A stretch of DNA of 38,229 nucleotides. Source: an uncultured Alphaproteobacteria bacterium. Lineage in GTDB: Bacteria > Pseudomonadota > Alphaproteobacteria > Micavibrionales > Micavibrionaceae. Made by a program: the position numbers and the translations under genes. The notes under the pieces are model-generated. The model made no database searches. It saw only the letters and a program-made list of their open reading frames with translations, and was not told the origin of the DNA. The stretch lies in NCBI GenBank assembly GCA_946481105.1, contig CAMLMM010000009.1, forward strand, positions 1 to 38,229, written 5' to 3'. Shown piece after piece: positions 1 through 9,100 of this stretch; the first letter of the stretch is position 1, and every line of letters begins with the position of its first letter.

Positions 1-2
1 CT

Positions 3-419
3 GCGGCGCAGATTAAAGCGATGAAACAGGTTGCCGGTAAGATTAAGCTTGAACTCGCCCAGTACCGTGAAATGGAAGCGTTCGCTCAGTTCGCGTCTGA
101 CCTTGACCCAGCCACCCAGAAACTCCTGGCCCGCGGGGCACGTCTGACCCAATTGCTGAAACAGCCGCAATACGCACCACTCACTGTGGATGAGCAAGTT
201 GTCGTGATTTATGCCGGAACACGCGGTTATCTGGACAATATTCCAGTTAACAAGGTTAATGCGTATGAAGCCGAAATGCTGGCTGAACTGCGTGGCCGTG
301 GCGCCAATATCCTGGCGTCGATCAAGGACAAAAAGGCCTTGAATGACGAAATCGAAGCGCAGATCAACGATTTCCTTGATGCATTCACCAAGGGTTATAT
401 CGCACGTCAGGCTGCGTAA
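3..419 (+). CDS. atpA: ATP synthase F1 subunit alpha, C-terminal part (5' end outside window)
   Basis: This is the last 138 codons of the catalytic-core alpha subunit of the F1 ATP synthase, a peripheral membrane complex that makes ATP from the proton gradient. The frame is open to the window edge and begins [20 protein letters not shown], followed by [15 protein letters not shown], which is the conserved start of the alpha C-terminal helical domain. The internal ATG at position 21 is not the start. The nucleotide-binding domain lies outside the window. It is followed nine bases later by a small unrecognised gene and then atpG, so it belongs to the atp operon. Identification is secure; only the length is truncated by the window. 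Confidence 0.96.
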   Translation, partial: AAQIKAMKQVAGKIKLELAQYREMEAFAQFASDLDPATQKLLARGARLTQLLKQPQYAPLTVDEQVVVIYAGTRGYLDNIPVNKVNAYEAEMLAELRGRGANILASIKDKKALNDEIEAQINDFLDAFTKGYIARQAA

Positions 420-428
420 GGTTTGATA

Positions 429-590
429 ATGAGTGAACAGCAACAACCATCAAATAAACTTATTCTTCACTGGGAGTCCAAAGTCCCAGAGGGATATGTC
501 GTTACGGCCACAGATGAGGGTACGCATACGATGGTTGTTGTTCCCGTTACCGAGAATAATGGACAGGATAAAGCCCCATGCCCAGTTTAA
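429..590 (+). CDS. 53-residue unrecognised protein between atpA and atpG
   Basis: A short gene starts with ATG nine bases after the atpA stop, with AAGG overlapping that stop as a weak ribosome binding site. Its TAA lies 13 bases inside atpG, in another frame. The product begins [20 protein letters not shown] and continues with a short, probably beta-rich stretch ([20 protein letters not shown]) and a polar tail. There is no signal peptide or membrane segment. I do not recognise a family, and the usual alphaproteobacterial operon has nothing here. The tight spacing and overlap suggest it is translated and coupled to atpG. A role in assembly or regulation of F1 is only a guess from position. 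It could also be a non-conserved spacer frame. Confidence 0.6.
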   Translation: MSEQQQPSNKLILHWESKVPEGYVVTATDEGTHTMVVVPVTENNGQDKAPCPV

Positions 591-1477
591 GACAATATCG
601 TGACCGCATCACTTCAGTAAAATCGACGCGCAAAATTACGTCGGCGATGAAAATGGTGGCGGCGTCCAAGCTAAAAAAAGCGCAGGAAGCTGCCGAGGCT
701 GCCCAACCATACGCCAAAGCCATGGCCGGTATGCTGGCCCGTGTGGCCGCAGGCGTACCTGCAGGTTCCGGCCCAGGCCTTCTGGTTGGTACTGGTTCTG
801 ATAAACGTCATCTGCTTATCGTTTGTTCCTCTGACCGCGGCCTGTGCGGCGGGTTCAATGGTAATCTTGTGCGTTACACGCGCAACGAAGTGCGCCGCCT
901 GCAATCCGAGGGCAAAGAAATCGAAATCATCTGCGTTGGCCGTAAAGCCCGCGATGTATTGAAACGTGATTTTGCCAAAATGATTTCCGAGACAATCACC
1001 GGTCTGGGGGGACGCAAGAAGCTGAGTTTTACGGATGCTCTGCAAGTCTCCGACCTGATTGCCGCCAAATTCAACCGCGGTGAATTCGACGTCTGCACAC
1101 TGGTTTATAACCGCTTCGTGTCGGTGCTGGCGCAGAAGCCAAGTTCACAGCAGCTTATTCCATTTGCCGCTTCCGTATCTGACGCTGCGAATGAAAATGC
1201 CGCCGCCGCTTCGCTGACGGCTACACCGTACAGCTTTGAGCCGGACGAAGAAGAAATTCTCGCGAGCCTGCTGCCGAAAAATATTTCCATTCAGGTGTTC
1301 CGTGCGCTGCTCGACAGCGCGGCTGGTGAACAGGCCGCACGTATGACCGCGATGGATAACGCGACACGGAACGCGGGTGATATGATCAAGCGCCTGTCGA
1401 CCCAATATAACCGTGCCCGTCAGGCCTATATCACCAAGGAACTGATCGAGATTATTTCCGGGGCGGAAGCCGTTTAA
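578..1477 (+). CDS. atpG: ATP synthase F1 subunit gamma
   Basis: Gamma is the central rotor shaft of F1, coupling rotation of the c-ring to the catalytic beta subunits. The 299-residue product has the expected family length. It begins [20 protein letters not shown] and contains [17 protein letters not shown], the conserved N-terminal helix. The middle has [16 protein letters not shown], and the C-terminal helix includes [19 protein letters not shown] and [20 protein letters not shown], both diagnostic. The start overlaps the end of the preceding 53-residue gene by 13 bases. A second small gene follows before atpD. Confidence 0.97.
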   Translation: MPSLRQYRDRITSVKSTRKITSAMKMVAASKLKKAQEAAEAAQPYAKAMAGMLARVAAGVPAGSGPGLLVGTGSDKRHLLIVCSSDRGLCGGFNGNLVRYTRNEVRRLQSEGKEIEIICVGRKARDVLKRDFAKMISETITGLGGRKKLSFTDALQVSDLIAAKFNRGEFDVCTLVYNRFVSVLAQKPSSQQLIPFAASVSDAANENAAAASLTATPYSFEPDEEEILASLLPKNISIQVFRALLDSAAGEQAARMTAMDNATRNAGDMIKRLSTQYNRARQAYITKELIEIISGAEAV

Positions 1478-1498
1478 CACTGCGTAAAGGAAGAAATA

Positions 1499-1822
1499 AT
1501 GAACACGACAAAACCAGAATTTACCCAGCAAGCCCAATTGGGAGAGATCGTGGCCGATATGGCGCGCCGTATTGATACGCAGGGGCTATCCACCGTTTTG
1601 GACATGTTCCGAAATCAAGGTATGCCTGAACATGCCATTCATGCTGTTCTGATTGAAAACTCGATCGTTGCACCGGATGCCGTTGTTATGTCTGGCGCTT
1701 TGGCGCACAATATTGCCTGTGATCTGCTGGCCGCAGAGCGCGCGGGATTCCCTGACGGGATGAGTGATGCTCAGGTTTATCAGGCCATGTCTGTGCAACG
1801 TCGTGGTTATGAAGCTGTTTAA
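1499..1822 (+). CDS. 107-residue unrecognised protein between atpG and atpD
   Basis: The gene starts with ATG behind a good ribosome binding site (AAAGGAAG) 21 bases after atpG, and ends 31 bases before atpD. The product looks soluble and helical: MNTTKPEFTQQAQLGEIVAD, then ARRIDTQGLSTVLDMF, PEHAIHAVLIENSIV, HNIACDLLAAERAGF and a C-terminal helix ending RRGYEAV. No membrane segment or signal peptide is visible. It is not the epsilon subunit (that is the later atpC), and it does not resemble the alphaproteobacterial zeta inhibitor. Position, strand and signals argue that it is co-transcribed with the F1 genes. A role in assembly or regulation is inference only. Confidence 0.8.
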   Translation: MNTTKPEFTQQAQLGEIVADMARRIDTQGLSTVLDMFRNQGMPEHAIHAVLIENSIVAPDAVVMSGALAHNIACDLLAAERAGFPDGMSDAQVYQAMSVQRRGYEAV

Positions 1823-1838
1823 AGATTTTAGATTTTAA

Positions 1839-3277
<1,439 letters not shown>

Positions 3278-3278
<1 letters not shown>

Positions 3279-3688
3279 TGACAAATACGTTTAACTTCGA
3301 ACTGGTGTCACCTGAGCAAAAGCTGATTTCCGAACCAGCTTATCAGGTGACGATTCCGGGTGAAGAGGGCGATGTCGGCGTCCGTGCGGGACACATGGCG
3401 CTGGTCATGTCCGTCCGTCCGGGTGTGGTTGAAATCACCCGCACCGAAGGCGGCAATGTCGAAAAGATCTTCATTGCCGGTGGCTTTGCCGACGTGTCGC
3501 AGGCCAACTGCACCGTCCTGGCTGAACAGGCTGTTCCTGTGTCATCCCTGCAGGCCGATAAGCTTCAGGCTGAACTGGCAAAACTCAATGAAGATATGAG
3601 CCTGTCGGATAGCGCGGAAGAAAAAACCCGTGTCGCAGCGCGCCTGAAACTCGTTCATGCGATGCTGGATGCAGTGAAGGCAGCGTAG
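3278..3688 (+). CDS. atpC: ATP synthase F1 subunit epsilon
   Basis: Epsilon links gamma to the c-ring and can inhibit ATP hydrolysis. The 136-residue product starts MTNTFNFELVSPEQKLISEP and contains VTIPGEEGDVGVRAGHMALV, the standard beta-sandwich signature. KIFIAGGFADVSQANCTVLA follows, then a C-terminal helical hairpin that is poorly conserved, as usual in the family. It is the last gene of the operon: a hairpin with a T-run begins 25 bases after its stop. The start codon shares one base with the atpD stop. Confidence 0.96.
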
Positions 3689-3712
3689 TATTTCTGCTAT
3701 TATCAATCATTA

Positions 3713-3736
3713 CCCCGGTGAAAACCGGGGTTTTTT
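3713..3736 (+). terminator. Rho-independent terminator of the atp operon
   Basis: A perfect 7-bp stem, CCCCGGT (3713-3719) with ACCGGGG (3724-3730), is closed by a GAAA tetraloop and followed directly by six T. It lies 25 bases after atpC and is a textbook intrinsic terminator. Confidence 0.93.
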
Positions 3737-3810
3737 GTTTGTATTAAACGATTGATATTAAATGAATATTTATGGGTCTATTAGTTCGTTTGCTCAAATT
3801 CCAGGGAACA

Positions 3811-3831
3811 CCCTCTCCCTGAGGGAGAGGG
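3811..3831. repeat. Near-perfect palindrome of the CCCTCTCCC type (dispersed repeat)
   Basis: CCCTCTCCCT (3811-3820) faces AGGGAGAGGG (3822-3831) with a single base between the arms, followed by TTAGGGAGAGGGG. The same CCCTCTCC/GGAGAGGG module recurs at 26497-26564 in this window. Similar palindromes are widespread as dispersed intergenic repeats in proteobacteria. Confidence 0.75.
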
Positions 3832-3849
3832 TTAGGGAGAGGGGATGTC

Positions 3850-4200
3850 TTAATTATTCGTTCCGTGATTTTTTCAGGACAGTTACCCTGCACAGCATAT
3901 TCCATTGGCCAGTGGGCCGGTGCAAGGAGCCTCTTGCGAGGGCAGCGGGTTGATACCTGGCTTTTACCGTTAGCCGGAACAATCCGGCGCGATAAAAGGA
4001 GTATGCTTTATTCCTGATCTTGTTGTCTTATCATAGAAAACAAAAAGCAGGCGTGGGCGCCCACAGGCGCTGATCTTTTGTGCGGCGCTTTTTCAGCCGC
4101 AGGATACGTATCGAGGTCAACATATCAGGGTATATTTTTCCTGTCAAGGAAAATAGTCCTAATAATTCCAATGCTCTCCATTCAGGGAGAGCTGCATTGG
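3850..4200. other. Gene-free stretch with several hairpins; possible structured RNA, unassigned
   Basis: No convincing gene is seen between the atp terminator and the helicase gene at 4338. The stretch holds several foldable elements: CCATTGGCCAGTGG (about 3903-3916, a palindrome with one mismatch), GCAAG/CTTGC near 3922-3936, and GCCGG (3973-3977) with CCGGC (3984-3988). It also holds the perfect palindrome GTGGGCGCCCAC (4053-4064), TGCGGC (4081-4086) with GCCGCA (4096-4101), and CCAATGC (4168-4174) with GCATTGG (4194-4200) around an inner TCTCC/GGAGA stem. This density could mark a small RNA in 3890-4000, or simply more degenerate repeat copies. I could not match it to 6S, SRP, RNase P or tmRNA. 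Confidence 0.3.
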
Positions 4201-4204
4201 TTCT

Positions 4205-4287
4205 CGTCATTGCGAGGAGGTATAGCCGACGAAGCAATCCATATCGTGCAAATGGCCTGGATTGCTTCGCGTTCGCTCGCAATGACG
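4205..4287. repeat. Dispersed inverted repeat of the CGTCATTGCGAG...CTCGCAATGACG type
   Basis: Outer arms CGTCATTGCGAG (4205-4216) and CTCGCAATGACG (4276-4287) are perfect inverted copies. Inner arms GAAGCAATCC (4231-4240) and GGATTGCTTC (4259-4268) form a second dyad. This exact motif pair is a familiar dispersed intergenic palindrome in many proteobacteria. It may be a non-autonomous mobile repeat; no target-site duplication is obvious. Confidence 0.8.
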
Positions 4288-4337
4288 GCAAGGGTGGCGA
4301 CTATAGTCTTACATTCCTTCTCTTTTTAGGGGGAAGG

Positions 4338-7106
4338 TTAGGATGAGGGTAAAAGAAACTCTTTCGTCTTCGCAATTGCCTCGGCGATACCGAGGCGTTC
4401 GATTTTCACGCCTTCGGGGAATGCGTCCATCAAGCGTGACGGCATGGCGCTGTCCAGCATCACAAAGACACCGTGATCGGTAGCGGTACGCACCAGTCGA
4501 CCATAAGCCTGTTTCAGTTTGAGGCGGGTCAGGCGGTCATCATAATCACTGCCGCCGAATTCCTTTTTACGGGCTTTATGAAGTAGTGTCGCGCGTGGCC
4601 AAGGTATGCGGTCGAAGGCAATCAGGCGCAGGCTTTCACCCGGCACATCCACACCATCGCGCACCGCATCCGTTCCCAGCAGGCAGGAATGTATGTCATC
4701 GCGGAACATGTCAACCAGTGTACCCGTATCAATACCATCCACATGCTGAGTGTACAGGGTGATATCGGCCTCGGATAATGGCTGACTGATGCGTTTATGC
4801 ACGGCACGGAGACGCTGAATAGAGGTAAACAAGCCAAGACCGCCACCGCCTGCCGCCGTAAATAATTCACGGTAGGCCGCCGCCAGTTGGTCCATATCCG
4901 TTTTTTTGACATCGGTCACGATAAACACGCGTGTTTGCGCCGCATAATCAAACGGCGATTGCACCGAGAAGCGCAACGGCGCGTCGTCCAGATGCCGTGC
5001 GCCTGAAAATATCTCGGCGGATGTCCAGTCTTCACCGGACTTATCCTTGAGTGTAGCTGAAGTGACAATCAGACTCTGTACCCGTGATTTGAGTGAATCC
5101 GCCATCGGCAGGGTGGGGTCGATATAATGGCGGTGAACACCGACATCGAAAATCGTATTTTCGTTGCGTTCAATTTCCATCCAGTCGATAGTATCGGTTG
5201 TGGTCTGTGCCGTCTGAATGGTTTCAAGTAGGTTTATCCAGGGGGTTACGCTGGACTGCACACGGCGGTCAAGCGAATTGGCTACAGCTTCGATGCGGTT
5301 ACGCGTATCCGTATTCAGGGTATCAGTTTCCTCGGAGAGTTTCTGTTTTAAGCGGGCCGACAGACGCATCATTGGCTGGCGCAATTCTTTCATATCGTTC
5401 AACAGGGCTTTGCCGGATAGCTGGAGCGGTTCACTGACGGGGAAAACCAATGTCTCAAGAGAATAGGGGCCGTCCTTGCCTTCGGCGCGAGCCCATACCT
5501 GCCGGTACACATCACTCAGGAAATTTTCAGCGGACCCATTCGTGTTGCCCTGGCGCAGACGTGGCAGCCAGTCATGCGTGGGCAGGAATTTGGCCCGGTA
5601 AATTATATCATCGACAAAACGCAGGCCTGAATCATCACTGGATAAAATATCTTCCGTCCGTTTTTTCAGGCCACGAGCGCGAGATTTACGCCCGCCTTCC
5701 GGCCCCACCAGCCAGCGACGCAGGTCGTGCGTTTCAACTCCTGTCAGGGCGGCGCAGAAAGTACTGTCGGCCGCATCGAATATATGATGGCCTTCATCAA
5801 ATATCAGATGCGCGGGCAAATCATCATCGCCATGCGCGGCTTTGATCATCACAACCGCGTGATTGGCGATAACGAGTGGCGTCCGTGTTGCCTTGCGCAT
5901 CACGTTTTCGCTGAAGCAGCGTTTGTAGTGATCGCAGCCCGAAAAGATGCACTCACCCCGCTTGTCAGCCAGCGAGGTTGTGCCGCCATGTCCCAGCAAA
6001 CCGGGGAGCCAACCGGGAAAACTGTTGCCTGTCAGGTCACCATCTTCGGTTTCCATGATCCACCGCGCCATCAACCCGGCTGCAATAGCCGGGCCGGGGC
6101 CATGCGCGGTCGCAGCACCGGCGGCCAGTTCTTCAAAATTCAGCAGGCAGAGGTAATTTTCACGTCCTTTGCGCACGGTCACTTTCTGGTGGCGGATATC
6201 CGGGTCCGGATAAATCCGTTTCATTTCCTCACCAATCTGCCGTTGCAGGTTTTTGGTATATGTAGATACCAATACCGACCCTTCGTTTTTCTGACTCCAG
6301 ACTGTCGCCGGGGCCAGATAACCCAACGTCTTTCCAACGCCTGTTCCCGCCTCCGCCAGAACAACGATTGGATGATCGGCACTGTCGGGGGCGCGGAACC
6401 CTTCGGCCAGCCGTGTAGCATAATTAACCTGTTCCGGACGTTGTTCAAAACGCGCTTTGGACGTCACGAAACTGTGTAATGCTTCCCGCACTTCATCGCC
6501 GGATACAGGGAAATGTGATGGCGGTGACGACGGAGGGGATTCCGTCCATTCCGGCAGGCCAAGCCAGACATTCATAGCATTGCGGCTGGAAACGATGGGG
6601 GCCTGCGGATCATACGCCTTTCCCATCGCGCTTAATACAAGCGGCGCCCATGCCCAGCCCTTGCCATTCAAGCCCATCACCGTTGCGATATCGGCCAGTT
6701 TATCTTTATGACGATGAAAGGCTAGTTCCCGCAGCAGGGCATTCACACATTCAATCAAGGTGAATGGGTAATCAGCTGCATCAAGCGGTACGTCTTGTCC
6801 TAACGCCTTGGCCAATCCGGCAGGTGTAGGTACGCAGAAGCGTGTTGGATAGGCAAAGGCATAAAGTTCCAGCACGTCCATCGCCGGGATTTTATCCAGA
6901 CTCAGCTTGGCCGCCAGATATGGGGCATGGCATACAACAGGACGCACTTTCCCCGTTAACGTGACGGCCTGATTTTTCGTGAGCGTCTGAATTTCACCAT
7001 CGTTGTTCAGATAAACGAATTTGCCGCCCGCCGCACATAGCGCCGGAGCCATAAAACTGGTCATTGCCGGCTGAGAGGCAAAGGAAGCAGCAGGGGAGGA
7101 TGACAT
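4338..7106 (-). CDS. ATP-dependent DNA helicase of the DinG/XPD type
   Basis: A 922-residue superfamily 2 helicase. AGTGVGKT (about residues 253-260) is the Walker A motif and DEGH (437-440) takes the DEAH position. Cysteines at about 320, 386, 391 and 397 have the spacing of the XPD/DinG iron-sulfur cluster. Motif VI reads KQAYGRLVRTATDHGVFV near the C terminus. The first 190 residues hold CHAPYLAAKL and MDVLELYAFA, reminiscent of a DnaQ-type exonuclease fold, but without its acidic residues. Enzymes of this class unwind R-loops, forks or damaged DNA 5' to 3'. The start follows AAAAAGGG. It lies 47 bases after the hybrid kinase gene on the same strand. Its last codons fall in repeat-like DNA (AAGGTTAGGATGAGGG), so the C terminus may have been altered by a repeat. 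Confidence 0.9.
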   Translation of the reverse strand: MSSSPAASFASQPAMTSFMAPALCAAGGKFVYLNNDGEIQTLTKNQAVTLTGKVRPVVCHAPYLAAKLSLDKIPAMDVLELYAFAYPTRFCVPTPAGLAKALGQDVPLDAADYPFTLIECVNALLRELAFHRHKDKLADIATVMGLNGKGWAWAPLVLSAMGKAYDPQAPIVSSRNAMNVWLGLPEWTESPPSSPPSHFPVSGDEVREALHSFVTSKARFEQRPEQVNYATRLAEGFRAPDSADHPIVVLAEAGTGVGKTLGYLAPATVWSQKNEGSVLVSTYTKNLQRQIGEEMKRIYPDPDIRHQKVTVRKGRENYLCLLNFEELAAGAATAHGPGPAIAAGLMARWIMETEDGDLTGNSFPGWLPGLLGHGGTTSLADKRGECIFSGCDHYKRCFSENVMRKATRTPLVIANHAVVMIKAAHGDDDLPAHLIFDEGHHIFDAADSTFCAALTGVETHDLRRWLVGPEGGRKSRARGLKKRTEDILSSDDSGLRFVDDIIYRAKFLPTHDWLPRLRQGNTNGSAENFLSDVYRQVWARAEGKDGPYSLETLVFPVSEPLQLSGKALLNDMKELRQPMMRLSARLKQKLSEETDTLNTDTRNRIEAVANSLDRRVQSSVTPWINLLETIQTAQTTTDTIDWMEIERNENTIFDVGVHRHYIDPTLPMADSLKSRVQSLIVTSATLKDKSGEDWTSAEIFSGARHLDDAPLRFSVQSPFDYAAQTRVFIVTDVKKTDMDQLAAAYRELFTAAGGGGLGLFTSIQRLRAVHKRISQPLSEADITLYTQHVDGIDTGTLVDMFRDDIHSCLLGTDAVRDGVDVPGESLRLIAFDRIPWPRATLLHKARKKEFGGSDYDDRLTRLKLKQAYGRLVRTATDHGVFVMLDSAMPSRLMDAFPEGVKIERLGIAEAIAKTKEFLLPSS

Positions 7107-7153
7107 ACCCTTTTTTAGCGTAAATCAGTGATTCTGGGAAGCAAACTTCGGGT

Positions 7154-9100
7154 TTAATTCAGAGCTTTTAAATACCCTTCAACCCGGCTGAATTCCTTAT
7201 GGATGCCGGATAAAAGCAGGTCTTTTTCCTCCTGGGATATCGTTATCTGCAATTCCGCATCCGAGCAGAGTTTGTGCAGATCCATGGCACCAAGATTGCC
7301 TGAGGCTCCTTTAAGTTTGTGGGCTGCTTTGCTCCAGCTTTCCATGTCGGACATTTCGCGCGCGGCTTTGAGCGTATCCAGCGTTTCATAGGCGGTTTCG
7401 AGGAACAGGTTGATGACCATACGTTCCATATCTTTGTCACCTTCGGTGAATTCATGGAGTCTTACCACGTCAAGCGGGGCGTCACCGCTTTGGGTATTTG
7501 CCGTGGTTTCGGCAGCCGTATTCTGGGCCTGCGCCCCCAGCCAGCGCGCTATGCAGGACTGGAATTCCGAAAATTTCAACGGCTTGCTGAGGTAATCATC
7601 CATACCGGATTGAATGCATTTTTCACGCTCGCCTAGCATGGCATTCGCGGTCATCGCAATAATAGGCGTACGGCGGTACATCTGTTTTTCCATGTCACGG
7701 ATAAGGCTGGTGGTTTCATACCCATCCAGTTCCGGCATCTGGCAATCCATCAGGATAAAATCATACGTGTTGTTACGCAGCTTTGTCAGGGATTCAAAAC
7801 CATTTTCAGCGCAATCGATTGTGACCAGCCCCAGTTTTTTAAGCCACTTCACCACCAGCATCTGATTGATTGGGTGGTCTTCGACAATCAGGGCGCGTAC
7901 ATGCTGAAGATCAATTCCGAGGAGCACGTTTTCGCTGGCTATACTAATTTCAGTTTTTTGTATTTCTTGCTTTGGCGCACGGTCCAGCGGGATGCTGACA
8001 TAAAAAGTAGTTCCCTGATGCAATTTGCTGGTAAAGCCGATTGTTCCATTCATCATCTCAACCAGATATTTGGTAATAGCGAGGCCCAGGCCGGTCCCGC
8101 CGAATTTCCGCGAGATGGACGAATCCGCCTGGGAGAATTTGGCAAAGAGATGCTGATGGAATTCATCCGGGATACCAATGCCCGTATCGCGCACCTGAAC
8201 CAAAATACAGGGCCTTCCCTCTTTCTCGCGCCAGTCAACCGAAAGATCGACGCTGCCTTTCTCGGTAAATTTCAGGGCATTGCCAACCAGATTGAAAATA
8301 ATCTGCTGAATGCGTTTGCCATCACCCATGCACCATTCAGGCACATTCATATTTATCTGGATATTGTAATCCAATCCTTTGCGCGCGGCCGTCAGTCCGG
8401 TCAGGTCACGGATATTTTTTAGGATGTCGTTTGTACGGAACGGATATTTTTCGATGGCCAGTTCCTGCGCTTCTATCTTGGACAGATCGAGAATGTCATT
8501 CAGGATGCCCAACAAGGACTGACCAGAGACCTGAATGGCATCAACGCATTCACGAACTTCCTCGGTCAAGTCACCATTCTGTAATATTTCGGCCAAGCCG
8601 AGTATCCCATTCATGGGGGTGCGCAATTCATGGCTCATATTCGCCAGAAATTCGCTTTTTGCCTTTGTCCCGGCTTCTGCCTTTTCAATGGCGCGCAGCA
8701 ATTGGGATTCGGCGTTTTTGCGTTCGGTAATATCGCGCTCGGTCGCCAGATAATACATGCAATCCGTGCTGCCCGTGTCGAAGATCGGGTTCATATTTAT
8801 TTCACCCCAGTATTCGTATCCATCCTTGCTGTAATTCAGAAGTTCGGCTGTAACCGATTTACGTTGCAGGATTGAATTTTTAATACGCGCCAGAACATTC
8901 TTGTCTGTCTTTGGTCCGTGAAGAAATACAGGCGATTTGCCAACAGCGTCATCATAGCTATATCCCGTCAGGTCCGTAAAACTTTTATTCACATACACAA
9001 TTTCCTGCTGGACGTGCCCCTCATTTTCCGTGATCCGCGTGATGATAATGGAGTCCGTCGTGTAATCAGCCATCTGCGAGAGGATGTCGCTTAGTTTCAT
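7154..9100 (-). CDS. Hybrid sensor histidine kinase (PAS-HisKA-HATPase-REC-HPt)
   Basis: A 648-residue phosphorelay protein with no membrane segment, so probably cytoplasmic. Order: a LOV-like PAS domain (about 15-128), the phosphoacceptor helix with SHELRTP (His157), the ATPase domain with NLVGNALKF, DTGIGIP and GGTGLGL (about 265-345), a receiver with phosphoacceptor Asp452 in ILMDCQMPELDGYET, and an HPt domain with His594 in AAHKLKGASGNLGA. The PAS reads GKSPVFLHG where photoactive LOV domains have GRNCRFLQG, so the flavin-binding cysteine is absent. The start follows GGAGG. Its ATG overlaps the stop of the upstream response regulator by four bases (ATGA), so the two are translated together. 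The input signal is unknown. Confidence 0.94.
   Translation of the reverse strand: MKLSDILSQMADYTTDSIIITRITENEGHVQQEIVYVNKSFTDLTGYSYDDAVGKSPVFLHGPKTDKNVLARIKNSILQRKSVTAELLNYSKDGYEYWGEINMNPIFDTGSTDCMYYLATERDITERKNAESQLLRAIEKAEAGTKAKSEFLANMSHELRTPMNGILGLAEILQNGDLTEEVRECVDAIQVSGQSLLGILNDILDLSKIEAQELAIEKYPFRTNDILKNIRDLTGLTAARKGLDYNIQINMNVPEWCMGDGKRIQQIIFNLVGNALKFTEKGSVDLSVDWREKEGRPCILVQVRDTGIGIPDEFHQHLFAKFSQADSSISRKFGGTGLGLAITKYLVEMMNGTIGFTSKLHQGTTFYVSIPLDRAPKQEIQKTEISIASENVLLGIDLQHVRALIVEDHPINQMLVVKWLKKLGLVTIDCAENGFESLTKLRNNTYDFILMDCQMPELDGYETTSLIRDMEKQMYRRTPIIAMTANAMLGEREKCIQSGMDDYLSKPLKFSEFQSCIARWLGAQAQNTAAETTANTQSGDAPLDVVRLHEFTEGDKDMERMVINLFLETAYETLDTLKAAREMSDMESWSKAAHKLKGASGNLGAMDLHKLCSDAELQITISQEEKDLLLSGIHKEFSRVEGYLKALN

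Noticed and set aside
3762..4346. Short open frames on both strands in the gap after atpC
   Set aside because: They run through palindromic repeats, have low-quality protein sequence and no ribosome binding sites; none looks like a gene.
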